NCBI GenBank assembly: GCA_031278025.1
Contig: JAITLF010000250.1
Coordinates: 1-12,960 of the forward strand
From: Treponema sp.
Lineage (GTDB): Bacteria; Spirochaetota; Spirochaetia; Treponematales; Breznakiellaceae
Length of the DNA: 12,960 nt
Direction of reading: 5' to 3'
Made by a program: the position numbers and the translations under genes
Shown: one piece after another, positions 1-6,444 of the stretch
Layout: every line of letters starts with the position of its first letter
Numbering within the stretch: position 1 is the stretch's first letter
The notes under the pieces: generated by a model
Told to the model about the DNA's origin: nothing
Database searches by the model: none
What the model saw: only the letters and a program-made list of their open reading frames with translations

Positions 1-414
1 GCCGGCAGCGGCACGTTCCTTGCGGGGCTGGTGGCTGCGGGGGTGCCGAAATCGGTGATGTGGGCTCCTTTGCGGCATGTAGCAACGGGCAGTGCCGCCG
101 GTGATGGTATTAAAGTGCAAGACCTTCTGTGGCTGCCCACGGAACGGGAGATGTTTGAATCGACTGCCGGCTACTACACGATTGCCTATGAAACGGAGGC
201 AAACCAAGCATGGCTTGAATACTATACCAGTAACGATAGGCGGAAAAAGGCTACTCCAACTGGGGAGACGAATAAAATGTATTATTTGGGAAGTGCCCCG
301 TTTGGTGAGAGTAATAATGTGACATCGTTTGTAACGGTCCTCTCTGAGGGCAAACACAACTATACCGCTGCGACCAACGAGGTGGGCTGCGTCCCCGCTT
401 TCTGTATCAACTAA
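1..414 (+). CDS. C-terminal part of a DUF6273-like domain protein (5' end outside window)
   Basis: The frame is open from base 1 to the TAA at 412-414, so this is the last ~137 residues of a longer protein. The readable part holds an LWLPTEREMF motif, then an aromatic-rich stretch (GYYTIAYE, NQAWLEYY), a tract with LGSAPFGESNNVTSFVTV, and a closing GCVPAFCIN. This order, with a W/LPT block and a terminal 'G-V-x-P-A-F-x-I' block, is the pattern of DUF6273-type domains, which occur at the C-terminus of many large, often surface-linked proteins in gut spirochaetes and Firmicutes. The molecular function is unknown. A start at the GTG at 31 is not credible, because homologous-looking coding sequence continues upstream of it. 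Family assignment is from pattern memory only. Confidence 0.6.
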   Translation, partial: AGSGTFLAGLVAAGVPKSVMWAPLRHVATGSAAGDGIKVQDLLWLPTEREMFESTAGYYTIAYETEANQAWLEYYTSNDRRKKATPTGETNKMYYLGSAPFGESNNVTSFVTVLSEGKHNYTAATNEVGCVPAFCIN

Positions 415-415
415 G

Positions 416-516
416 GCCCGCCCGGCGCCGCAGGCGCTGCCCGGACCCCGCAGGGCTCTGCCCCGCACCCCGCCGGGGGGACCGGGGGCGGCGCCCTGCG
501 GAGTGCGGGCGGCGCA
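416..516. repeat. GC-rich intergenic repeat island A
   Basis: An almost pure G+C stretch between the DUF6273-like gene and htpG, with several short inverted repeats such as GCGCC-GCA-GGCGC at 425-437. It shares exact words with island C at 12551-12652: GGGCTCTGCCCCGC (453-466) is the reverse complement of 12571-12584, and GCGCCCTGCGG (491-501) recurs at 12621-12631. Its composition differs sharply from the AT-rich htpG promoter that follows. It could fold in RNA and end the upstream transcript, but there is no T-run. Confidence 0.55.
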
Positions 517-550
517 AATTTTGCTTGTCTTCAGGGGCTTTCCTGGTTAT

Positions 551-580
551 TTTATAGGTAAATTCGTTTATTTTTATAAT
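551..580 (+). promoter_or_regulatory. probable sigma-70-type promoter of htpG
   Basis: A perfect TATAAT -10 hexamer lies at 575-580, with TTTATA at 551-556 as a weak -35 (18-base spacing). It sits 24 bases upstream of the htpG ATG in an AT-rich patch after the GC-rich island. No CIRCE-like inverted repeat is visible here, so HrcA control is not suggested by the sequence. Confidence 0.5.
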
Positions 581-604
581 CTCACTACCACAAGGAGTCT
601 CTTC

Positions 605-2539
605 ATGGCACAACACCAATTTCAGACCGAAGTAAGCCGTTTGTTGCACCTCATCATCCATTCCCTCTATTCCAATCGGGAGATCTTCCTGCGGGAACTG
701 GTCTCTAATGCCTCCGACGCGCTGGACAAGCTCAAGTACCTGACCGTCGCGGATGATGCCTACAAGTCCATTAGGCTTGACCCGCGCATCGACATTGCTT
801 TCCACAAAGAAACGGATAATCCCCAGGCGTCCACCCTTACCGTGTCGGACAACGGTATAGGGATGAACGAGGCGGACCTGATCGAGTCCCTGGGGACCAT
901 AGCCCGTTCCGGAACCAGGGCCTTCTTAGAGAAGCTCTCTACGGACGCGAAAAAAGATTCCAACCTTATCGGCCAGTTTGGGGTTGGGTTCTATTCGGCC
1001 TTCATGGTGGCGGACCGTATTGAGGTCATCAGCCGCAAGGCCGGGGAGGACGCCGCCTGGAAGTGGATCAGCGACGGGAAGGACAGCTTCGACCTGGAGA
1101 GCGCCCAGCGGGACAGCCAAGGCACGACGGTTATCCTCCACTTGAACGAGGAGGGCCAGGAATACGCCAACCGCTGGTCTATTGAGGATATCATCAAGCG
1201 GTATTCCAACCACGTGGCGTTTCCCATTTACCTTACCTACGACGAGAAGGAATACGACGACAAGGGGAAGGAGAAGGGAAGCAAGACCAAGACCGACCGG
1301 CTGAATTCCGGAACGGCCCTTTGGCGGCGGCCCAAAGCGGGACTTAAAGAAACGGATTACCACGAATTTTATAAGCAGCTGGGACACGACACGGACCCGC
1401 CCCTGCTCTACGTTCACACCAGGGCCGAAGGGACCCTGGAATACTCCACCCTGTTTTACATTCCCGCCAAAGCGCCCTTTGATATGTACAGCATGGACTA
1501 CAAGCCGGGGGTTAAACTCTACGTCAAGCGGGTGTTCATCACCGATGACGACAAAGAGCTTATGCCTACCTGGCTCCGCTTCGTCCGGGGGGTTATCGAC
1601 TCGGAGGATCTGCCCCTCAATGTGAGCCGGGAGATACTCCAGCAGAACAAGATACTCCTCAACATCAAGAACGCATCGGTAAAGAAGTTGCTGGGGGAGT
1701 TCAAGACCCTGGCGGATACCGCCGCATCCGGTTCGGAAGATGTCAAGAAGAAGTGGGAGACCTTTATCAGCCAGTTCAACCGCCCCCTTAAGGAAGGGCT
1801 TTACCAGGACTTTGCCAACCGGGAGGCCCTTCAGGAACTGGTCAGGTTCAAAAGCACCCAGGCCGAAGGCCGGACCAGTTTCGCCGAGTATGTTTCCCGG
1901 ATGAAGGGGGAGCAGAAGCATATCTACTATATTACCGGCGGGGACGAAAAAACCCTCCGGGCATCCCCGCTGCTGGAGGCCTATACCGACAAGGGCATTG
2001 AAGTCCTTATCATGGACGACGAGATCGACGACATCGTTATTCCCCCCCTGCACAGTTACCGGAAGGAAACCCCCGGAGCGGACGGCAAAAGCGAAGCCCG
2101 GACCTGGGAACTTAAAGCGGTGAACCGTGCCGGCGCTGATGAGGAACTGGGCGAGAAGACGGATAAGCAGGCGGAGAAGGAGATTAAGCCGGTCATTGAG
2201 AAGGTCAAGAAGGCCCTGGGGGACCGGGTAAAGGACGTTAAACTTTCCCGGCGGCTCCACGATTCCCCCTCGTGTATCGTGTCGGACGAGAACGACCCTT
2301 CCCTCCAGATGGCCCAGATGCTCAAGGCCATGGGGCAGACGGAGATGCCGGATATCAAGCCGATCCTGGAAATCAACGGCGCCCATCCCATCGTGGCAAG
2401 CCTCAAGAACACGGAGGATGAAGAGCGTATCGCCGACGTGGCAGGGGTCTTGCTTGACCAGGCCCTCCTGGTGGAGGGGGCAAAACTCAAGGACCCTGCG
2501 GATTTCGTAAAGCGGCTCAACCGGCTCCTGGCGAAGTGA
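605..2539 (+). CDS. htpG: HtpG, Hsp90-family molecular chaperone
   Basis: A 644-residue protein, close to the usual ~620-650 for bacterial Hsp90. It is an ATP-driven cytosolic homodimeric chaperone that remodels client proteins. The N-terminal GHKL ATPase shows the catalytic Glu in FLRELVSNASDALDKL (E31, N35), the DNGIGM nucleotide loop at 82-87, GTIARSGT at 97-104 (lid) and GQFGVGFYSAFMVAD at 123-137. The middle domain carries the WRRPK and RGVIDSEDLPLNVSRE blocks that contact ATP and clients. The C-terminal third ends in a typical dimerisation domain without the eukaryotic MEEVD tail. The frame is open further upstream, but the ATG at 605 is preceded by AAGGAG at 592-597 and matches the family N-terminus. 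A promoter lies just upstream and a hairpin just downstream, so it is probably a single-gene unit. Confidence 0.97.
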   Translation: MAQHQFQTEVSRLLHLIIHSLYSNREIFLRELVSNASDALDKLKYLTVADDAYKSIRLDPRIDIAFHKETDNPQASTLTVSDNGIGMNEADLIESLGTIARSGTRAFLEKLSTDAKKDSNLIGQFGVGFYSAFMVADRIEVISRKAGEDAAWKWISDGKDSFDLESAQRDSQGTTVILHLNEEGQEYANRWSIEDIIKRYSNHVAFPIYLTYDEKEYDDKGKEKGSKTKTDRLNSGTALWRRPKAGLKETDYHEFYKQLGHDTDPPLLYVHTRAEGTLEYSTLFYIPAKAPFDMYSMDYKPGVKLYVKRVFITDDDKELMPTWLRFVRGVIDSEDLPLNVSREILQQNKILLNIKNASVKKLLGEFKTLADTAASGSEDVKKKWETFISQFNRPLKEGLYQDFANREALQELVRFKSTQAEGRTSFAEYVSRMKGEQKHIYYITGGDEKTLRASPLLEAYTDKGIEVLIMDDEIDDIVIPPLHSYRKETPGADGKSEARTWELKAVNRAGADEELGEKTDKQAEKEIKPVIEKVKKALGDRVKDVKLSRRLHDSPSCIVSDENDPSLQMAQMLKAMGQTEMPDIKPILEINGAHPIVASLKNTEDEERIADVAGVLLDQALLVEGAKLKDPADFVKRLNRLLAK

Positions 2540-2542
2540 TCT

Positions 2543-2571
2543 GTCCCCAGGCTCCCGGCAGCCTGGGGGAC
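2543..2571 (+). terminator. hairpin after htpG, possible terminator
   Basis: CCCCAGGCT (2545-2553) pairs perfectly with AGCCTGGGG (2560-2568) around a six-base loop. It can be extended by GT/AC with one bulged G. It begins four bases after the htpG stop codon. No T-run follows (GACGTTGTCCC), so it may act as a 3'-end stabiliser or as a partial or factor-assisted terminator rather than a classic intrinsic one. Confidence 0.5.
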
Positions 2572-2622
2572 GTTGTCCCTGAAATGTTCGTTGCAGAGTC
2601 TATTTAGGAGGAGGAGCGCAAT

Positions 2623-3213
2623 ATGGCCTTACCGGCGGAAGTTATGCAAAATGTCCCGGCGATAGAGGAGTTTTGGGCTCTCTTCACGAAATCCCAAATA
2701 GAAGCGGATAAACGCCGGGAAGAATGGGAACGTGAGTTGGCGGAGACCCAGCGGATAGTCAACCGCGTCTCCAAGCAGATGGGCGACCTTCACAATTGAT
2801 TCGGCGAGTTGGCCGAGCATCTGGTTGCTCCGGGGATCCTCAAGCTGTTCAACGAACAGGGCTATCATTTCGGCGGAATTATCGCGGAACGGGTACAAGT
2901 AATGGACAGTTCCGGGAGGCTCCTCACGGAAATAGATCTGTTATTGGAAAATGAGAAGTATTCGATGGCGGTGGAGGTAAAAAGCCGGCCGCGGGAAAAA
3001 GACGCGGAACATCATGTAAAGCGGTTGGAGATACTGCGGGAACACAAGAACAGGCAGAATGACCGGAGGAAGATTCACGGGGCGATAGCGGGGACGGTGT
3101 TTCCGCGAGAAGCGATGGCTGCGGCGCTAGAGGCGGGACTGTATGTAATCGTTCAATCCGGGGACACGATGAAGCTGGATATCCCGCAGGGTTTTCAGCC
3201 GCTGGAGTGGTAA
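2623..3213 (+). pseudogene. DUF3782/PD-(D/E)XK nuclease-fold protein gene interrupted by in-frame TGA
   Basis: The frame starts at an ATG at 2623 behind a very strong AGGAGGAGGAG (2606-2616) and would encode 196 residues, but codon 59 (2797-2799) is TGA. Coding character continues in exactly the same frame on both sides. The first 58 codons give a charged, coiled-coil-like helix (EADKRREEWERELAETQ). The part after the stop gives the domain FGELAEHLVAPGILKLFNEQG, then TEIDLLLENEKYSMAVEVKS, with Asp105 and Glu118-x-Lys120 arranged as in PD-(D/E)XK folds, and then EHHVKRLEILREH. This layout matches DUF3782-type proteins that are common as paralogues in treponemes; their function is unknown. CGA (Arg) to TGA is the simplest cause. 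A TTG at 2809 could restart translation and yield a 134-residue domain alone. Family assignment is moderately sure; the in-frame stop is seen directly. Confidence 0.75.
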
Positions 3214-3266
3214 CGCCCGTATTCAAGACAGTGCATTGTTTTGTGATAAGATTTTATGTTGAATAG

Positions 3267-3332
3267 AACTAAGGACCTGTGCAGAAATAACATGGCCGTT
3301 TGGTCATGTTATTTCTGCACAGGTCCTTAGTT
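3267..3332. repeat. perfect 28-bp inverted repeat (long hairpin)
   Basis: The arm at 3267-3294 is an exact reverse complement of 3305-3332. The ten bases between add GCC/GGT (two C-G pairs and one G-T wobble), leaving a GTTT loop, so 31 positions pair in total. Each arm runs from AACTAAGGACCTGTGC inward to ATAACATG. Neither side has a T-run, so it is not a standard terminator for either strand. It lies between the broken DUF3782-type gene and radA. A MITE-like element, the two fused ends of an insertion sequence, or a template-switch product are possible; no transposase is present. Confidence 0.85.
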
Positions 3333-3378
3333 GAAACAAAGCCCACAGATTGCTAATGGTTATTTCCGCCTTCTTGTT

Positions 3379-3410
3379 TTATCCTGATTTTTATCCTGAT
3401 ATGGTATATT
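3379..3410 (+). promoter_or_regulatory. candidate radA promoter with direct repeat
   Basis: The ten-base word TTATCCTGAT occurs twice, at 3379-3388 and 3391-3400, with a 12-base period. A -10-like TATATT follows at 3405-3410, only nine bases before the radA ATG. If this -10 is used, transcription would start at about 3417 and the mRNA would be leaderless or nearly so. The repeat spans the -35 position, where no good TTGACA is visible, which would fit a site bound by an activator or repressor. It does not resemble known LexA boxes. Confidence 0.35.
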
Positions 3411-3419
3411 GTTTTTCCC

Positions 3420-4808
3420 ATGGCGAAACAGCGTATTTACGTCTTTAAATGTACCTCCTGCGGCCACGAGGAGTCCAAGTGGCTGGGCCGGTGTCCGGAA
3501 TGCGGGGAGTGGAATACCCTTATTGAGACGACGGTAAGCGGGCGGAACGGCCCGGCGGGGCTTGCCGGGACCGGCAGCTGCGGCAAAGGGGATGCACCCC
3601 AATCCCTGCCCCTGTCGTCGGTGGACCCCCAGGAGGGAAGCCGTCTAAGAAGTGGCATTGCCGAGCTTGATCGCGTCTTGGGCGGGGGCATCATGAAGCG
3701 GTCCGCCATTCTCGTGGGAGGCGAGCCGGGAATAGGCAAGTCTACTCTGTTGCTTCAGGCCGCCGCCGCCGCCGAGACGAAAGGGCGGATACTCTACGTA
3801 TCCGGGGAGGAGTCCGCCGGGCAGGTTCGTATGAGGGCGGACCGGCTGGGTATCCCGGGTGCGGTTGCCGGACGTATCGAAATCTGCTGTTCCGGAAGAC
3901 TCATGGATATTGAAACCATCGTCAACGCCGTTAAGCCGGTGATCCTCATGGTGGATTCCGTCCAGACCCTGCGAACCGACGAGGCGGGGCTTATCCCCGG
4001 CACGGTGAACCAGATGAAGTTCTGTTCCTACGAGCTTATCTCCTGGGTAAAGGAACACGACGCGGCCCTGTTCTTGGCGGCCCATGTGACCAAGGACGGG
4101 ATCATCTCCGGGCCCAAGTCTCTGGAGCACATGGTGGATACGGTGCTCTACTTTGAGGGTCCCGTTTCGGCGGCCAACGACGGGGACTGCCGGTTTTTGA
4201 GGGCGACGAAGAACCGTTTTGGATCGGTGGACGAGATAGGCATCTTTACTATGGGGGAACAGGGACTTGTTGTTGTGGAAAACCCTTCCCTGCTGTTCCT
4301 GGTGCACCGGGAAGGGGAACTGCCTCCTGGCGTGGCTGCCGCTGCGGTTTTGGAGGGGTCCCGGACCTTGCTGGTGGAAATCCAGGCGCTGACGATACCT
4401 GCCAAAGGCTCCATAAGCCGGGTTTTCTCTGACCGTATTGATTCGGCGCGGGTTTCCCGGGTGGCCGCAACACTGGAGAAACACCTTTCCCTGCGGCTTT
4501 CCGACCACGACCTTTACGTCAATGTGGCGGGGGGCATACGCATCGCCGAAGTGGGGGCGGATTTGGCCCTGGCGGCTGCCCTCTATTCAGCCAGGACCGG
4601 CCTCCCTATTCCGACCGGGACCGCCCTTACCGGGGAACTGTCTCTGGCGGGGGAGATCAGACCGGTACGGCGTATAGCCGGCAGAGTAAAAACGGCCCAT
4701 AACCTGGGGTTTGAGCGGTTTTTGGCGCCATCCGGCGATGGTGTGGCTCCGAGGATGGCGGTGAAAGACATCAAAGAGGCTATGAAGCTGCTTTTTACCT
4801 TGCTGTAA
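3420..4808 (+). CDS. radA: DNA repair/recombination protein RadA (Sms)
   Basis: A 462-residue protein, the normal length for bacterial RadA, a RecA-like hexameric DnaB-type motor that promotes branch migration of recombination intermediates. Domains in order: an N-terminal C4 zinc finger (C11-x2-C14, C25-x2-C28 in CTSCG...CPECG); a RecA-core ATPase with Walker A GEPGIGKST at 101-109, Walker B ILMVDS at 175-180 and the RadA-specific KNRFG motif at 264-268; and a C-terminal Lon-protease-like domain (from ~300) with VNVAGGIRIAEVGADLALA and LTGELSLAGEIRPV. The ATG at 3420 gives the canonical start MAKQRIYVFKCTSCG. No Shine-Dalgarno sequence precedes it, only TTTTTCCC, so initiation is probably SD-independent or leaderless. 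The gene stands alone between two intergenic regions. Confidence 0.97.
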   Translation: MAKQRIYVFKCTSCGHEESKWLGRCPECGEWNTLIETTVSGRNGPAGLAGTGSCGKGDAPQSLPLSSVDPQEGSRLRSGIAELDRVLGGGIMKRSAILVGGEPGIGKSTLLLQAAAAAETKGRILYVSGEESAGQVRMRADRLGIPGAVAGRIEICCSGRLMDIETIVNAVKPVILMVDSVQTLRTDEAGLIPGTVNQMKFCSYELISWVKEHDAALFLAAHVTKDGIISGPKSLEHMVDTVLYFEGPVSAANDGDCRFLRATKNRFGSVDEIGIFTMGEQGLVVVENPSLLFLVHREGELPPGVAAAAVLEGSRTLLVEIQALTIPAKGSISRVFSDRIDSARVSRVAATLEKHLSLRLSDHDLYVNVAGGIRIAEVGADLALAAALYSARTGLPIPTGTALTGELSLAGEIRPVRRIAGRVKTAHNLGFERFLAPSGDGVAPRMAVKDIKEAMKLLFTLL

Positions 4809-5140
4809 CATTCTCTCAACTACGGAATAAAAAATGTGAAATATAATTGATTATCGCTTGACTGTCAAGGAAAAGTAGGATACTTTTCTGTGCATAGGAT
4901 ATTGTTTTGAAGAGTTTACGTTACTTGGGTTTTTCGGAGAATTCCTCAGTTTATTGCGGGAAAGCACTTCAGTCATATTCATCCGATCTGTTTCTATATC
5001 GGTTTTATATATGCATTCTATGTTTTTTTCGGAATACCCGGAAAGAATAGGAGTCGTCCATTTTTTGTGGGCGTGAATAATTACGCGTACCCGGACGCGG
5101 GGACCTCCTGTTTGTTCAGAGCTTTGTTTGTGCAGACTAC
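4809..5140. other. AT-rich intergenic region before the RRM gene
   Basis: This stretch after radA has no credible gene. It is clearly more AT-rich than its surroundings. It holds several -10-like words (TATAAT 4842-4847, TATATA around 5010) and a 13-base palindrome CTTGAC-T-GTCAAG at 4857-4869, whose TTGACT half could also be a -35 for GATACT at 4879-4884 (15-base spacing). It probably contains the promoter and a long 5' leader of the RRM gene, but no one start site stands out. No tRNA or known riboswitch was recognised. Confidence 0.4.
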
Positions 5141-5165
5141 AGGTTCCTTTCGGGAGAAGGAATTT
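5141..5165 (+). promoter_or_regulatory. hairpin sequestering the ribosome-binding site of the RRM gene
   Basis: TTCCTT (5144-5149) can pair perfectly with AAGGAA (5157-5162), which contains the Shine-Dalgarno AAGGA. Two G-U pairs and an A-U pair extend the base, and a U-G pair caps it, giving a 9-10 bp stem with a loop of about 5-7 bases. A stem of weak A-U/G-U pairs masking the SD is the layout of fourU-type RNA thermometers. Pairing is read from the sequence; regulation is inferred. Confidence 0.4.
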
Positions 5166-5170
5166 TCTCA

Positions 5171-5461
5171 ATGGCTAAGAAACTGTATGTCGGTAATCTC
5201 TCCTACAACACTACCGAGGACAGTCTGCGGAACCTCTTTTCAGGTTTCGGCAGCGTTGCCTCAGCTAAGATCATTTTTGATCGTGAAACCGGCAACTCCA
5301 AGGGGTTCGGATTTATTGAAATGAGTTCGGATGACGAAGCTACCGCCGCAATAGCGGGGACCAACGGCCGGGAATTCGAGGGCCGTCAGATTCGCGTGAA
5401 TGAGGCAATGGACAAACCCCGCCGGGATCGCAACGCTGGAGGCGGATATAGCAACTGGTAA
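5171..5461 (+). CDS. small RRM-domain RNA-binding protein
   Basis: A 96-residue protein consisting of a single RNA-recognition motif plus a short basic, glycine-rich tail. RNP2 is LYVGNLSY (residues 5-12) and RNP1 is KGFGFIEM (around 44-51), with the expected aromatic residues for RNA stacking. The tail KPRRDRNAGGGYSNW resembles those of the glycine-rich RNA-binding proteins of cyanobacteria and spirochaetes, which bind single-stranded RNA and are often cold-responsive. SD AAGGA at 5157-5161 lies nine bases before the ATG. It is monocistronic: radA ends 362 bases upstream and a convergent gene follows. Specific RNA targets are unknown. Confidence 0.93.
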   Translation: MAKKLYVGNLSYNTTEDSLRNLFSGFGSVASAKIIFDRETGNSKGFGFIEMSSDDEATAAIAGTNGREFEGRQIRVNEAMDKPRRDRNAGGGYSNW

Positions 5462-5464
5462 TTC

Positions 5465-5512
5465 TACGACAAATGGTGTTTGACCGGGAAAATGGTCGTC
5501 GTACCGGTTTTT
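5465..5512 (+). terminator. possible terminator after the RRM gene
   Basis: TACGAC (5465-5470) pairs with GTCGTA (5498-5503), and inside it GACC (5482-5485) pairs with GGTC (5494-5497), with an 11-base bulge on one side. CCGG and a five-T run (5508-5512) follow. The stem is imperfect, so the call is weak, but the place is right for the 3' end of a single-gene transcript facing a convergent operon. Confidence 0.3.
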
Positions 5513-5599
5513 GCGGTTGAAGAGATACACACTGGACTAGCAGGCGCTTGAGAAGAAATCGCATCATTACAATGTTTTTTTTCATCCTGTTTTTGACTT

Positions 5600-5986
5600 T
5601 CAGCGCCGTTTTAACAGCCTGCGGGATAGGAGCCCATCCATAAGACTGGTCAAAACGGTAATGTCAATTTCTTCTGAAGCGTCTTCTATGGTTTGCTGGA
5701 TTTTCTGCCAATCTTCGGCTTCCAAGGGCATGGAGGCATCATCGTATTCCCTCAAAAAGAAAGCAGCTATATATCCCATTTTCCGCAAAGAGTCGGTTGC
5801 ATTCTTCTCAATATGTTCTTGTATATATCCGGCAAGATGTTCCGCTGGGGAAAGACCGATGACCGGGGCAACGAGAGCGGTAAATTCCCGCTCCACCTGG
5901 TCCATACAAAGAAGCGCCGCCGCGCCGCCTGTCAAAGCGGTTGCGAGTCTATCTACGCGTGCGATAAAATGACCGGAGGGGCTCAT
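5600..5986 (-). CDS. uncharacterised small cytosolic protein, last gene of the NfeD/FloA locus
   Basis: A 128-residue protein with no family I recognise. There is no signal peptide or membrane segment, apart from a mildly hydrophobic GGAAALLC stretch near residue 20. It appears largely helical: DQVEREFTALVAPVIGLSPAEHLAGYIQEHIEKNA, then a LRKMGYIAAFFLREYDD segment, an acidic EAEDWQKIQQTIEDASEEID helix, and a basic end SRRLLKRR. ATG at 5986 has AGGAGG at 5997-6002, ten bases upstream, which overlaps the stop of the preceding gene. It is therefore almost certainly co-translated with the proline-rich membrane protein and floA. A role in membrane-microdomain function is suggested only by position. 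Codon use looks like that of its neighbours. Confidence 0.75.
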   Translation of the reverse strand: MSPSGHFIARVDRLATALTGGAAALLCMDQVEREFTALVAPVIGLSPAEHLAGYIQEHIEKNATDSLRKMGYIAAFFLREYDDASMPLEAEDWQKIQQTIEDASEEIDITVLTSLMDGLLSRRLLKRR

Positions 5987-6000
5987 CTAAAAGGAACCTC

Positions 6001-6444
6001 CTAAAGACTTTTTGGGGGGCCTAAAATTTCCGAAAGAATAACCCCCTGCGTCAAGGGCGGGAGGTCCCTGAGTTTCCTCCAGAAAACGCCGTCCATCCTG
6101 GCCGGACTGGTTTTGGCCGCAGCAGAGGCGGCGGGTTCCTCCGCATAGGGCTGCGGCCAGGCGTCAAACGCGGGGGCCGGCGAGGGGACAGCTTTGGGGA
6201 TCTCCGGCGGAGGAACCGGTTCTTCTGGTTCCTCCGCTGCCAGATCCCATGCGGAAAAATCCTCATCCCCATCGTCCGGAGCGAAAACCGTGCCTTCAGT
6301 CTCTATGGCCTCAACACCGACAAGGGGCGGCGGAGGGTTCCGAGTCCGGCTTTCCGCCCGCTTCCGCAGAAACAGGACCAGCCTAACACTGACGATGATG
6401 GCAAGGACAATCAGGGAAAGGCTTGATTCCAGGAAGTTTGTCAC
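6001..6444 (-). CDS. single-pass membrane protein with proline/glutamate-rich linker, coupled to floA
   Basis: A 147-residue protein starting with GTG at 6444, which overlaps the floA stop as GTGA, so translation is probably coupled. Residues ~8-26 form one membrane helix ([19 protein letters not shown]) followed by RKR, predicting N-out/C-in topology. Residues ~35-115 are a low-complexity acidic and proline/alanine-rich linker ([19 protein letters not shown]). The last ~30 residues form a distinct, probably conserved block with [20 protein letters not shown] and GPPK. The shape (anchor, flexible arm, short terminal motif) suggests a tether presenting a binding motif in the cytoplasm. In Bacillus the third gene of the nfeD-floA operon is YqfB, which this does not resemble. 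Function unknown. Confidence 0.75.
   Translation of the reverse strand: MTNFLESSLSLIVLAIIVSVRLVLFLRKRAESRTRNPPPPLVGVEAIETEGTVFAPDDGDEDFSAWDLAAEEPEEPVPPPEIPKAVPSPAPAFDAWPQPYAEEPAASAAAKTSPARMDGVFWRKLRDLPPLTQGVILSEILGPPKSL

Noticed and set aside
416..516. GC-rich island as a CRISPR array or tRNA cluster
   Set aside because: No regular repeat-spacer periodicity, no cloverleaf and no T-loop GGTTCRA motif; the same check was negative for the other islands.
926..2386. Long minus-strand ORF opposite htpG (486 codons)
   Set aside because: A codon-bias shadow of htpG in GC-rich DNA; the plus-strand protein has complete Hsp90 motifs.
2797..2799. TGA as a selenocysteine codon
   Set aside because: The position is not catalytic, no stable SECIS-like hairpin is evident just downstream, and the DUF3782-type family is not known as selenoproteins.
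4851..5171. Minus-strand 106-codon ORF between radA and the RRM gene
   Set aside because: TTG start without a ribosome site, no family pattern, and an AT-rich regulatory-type composition.
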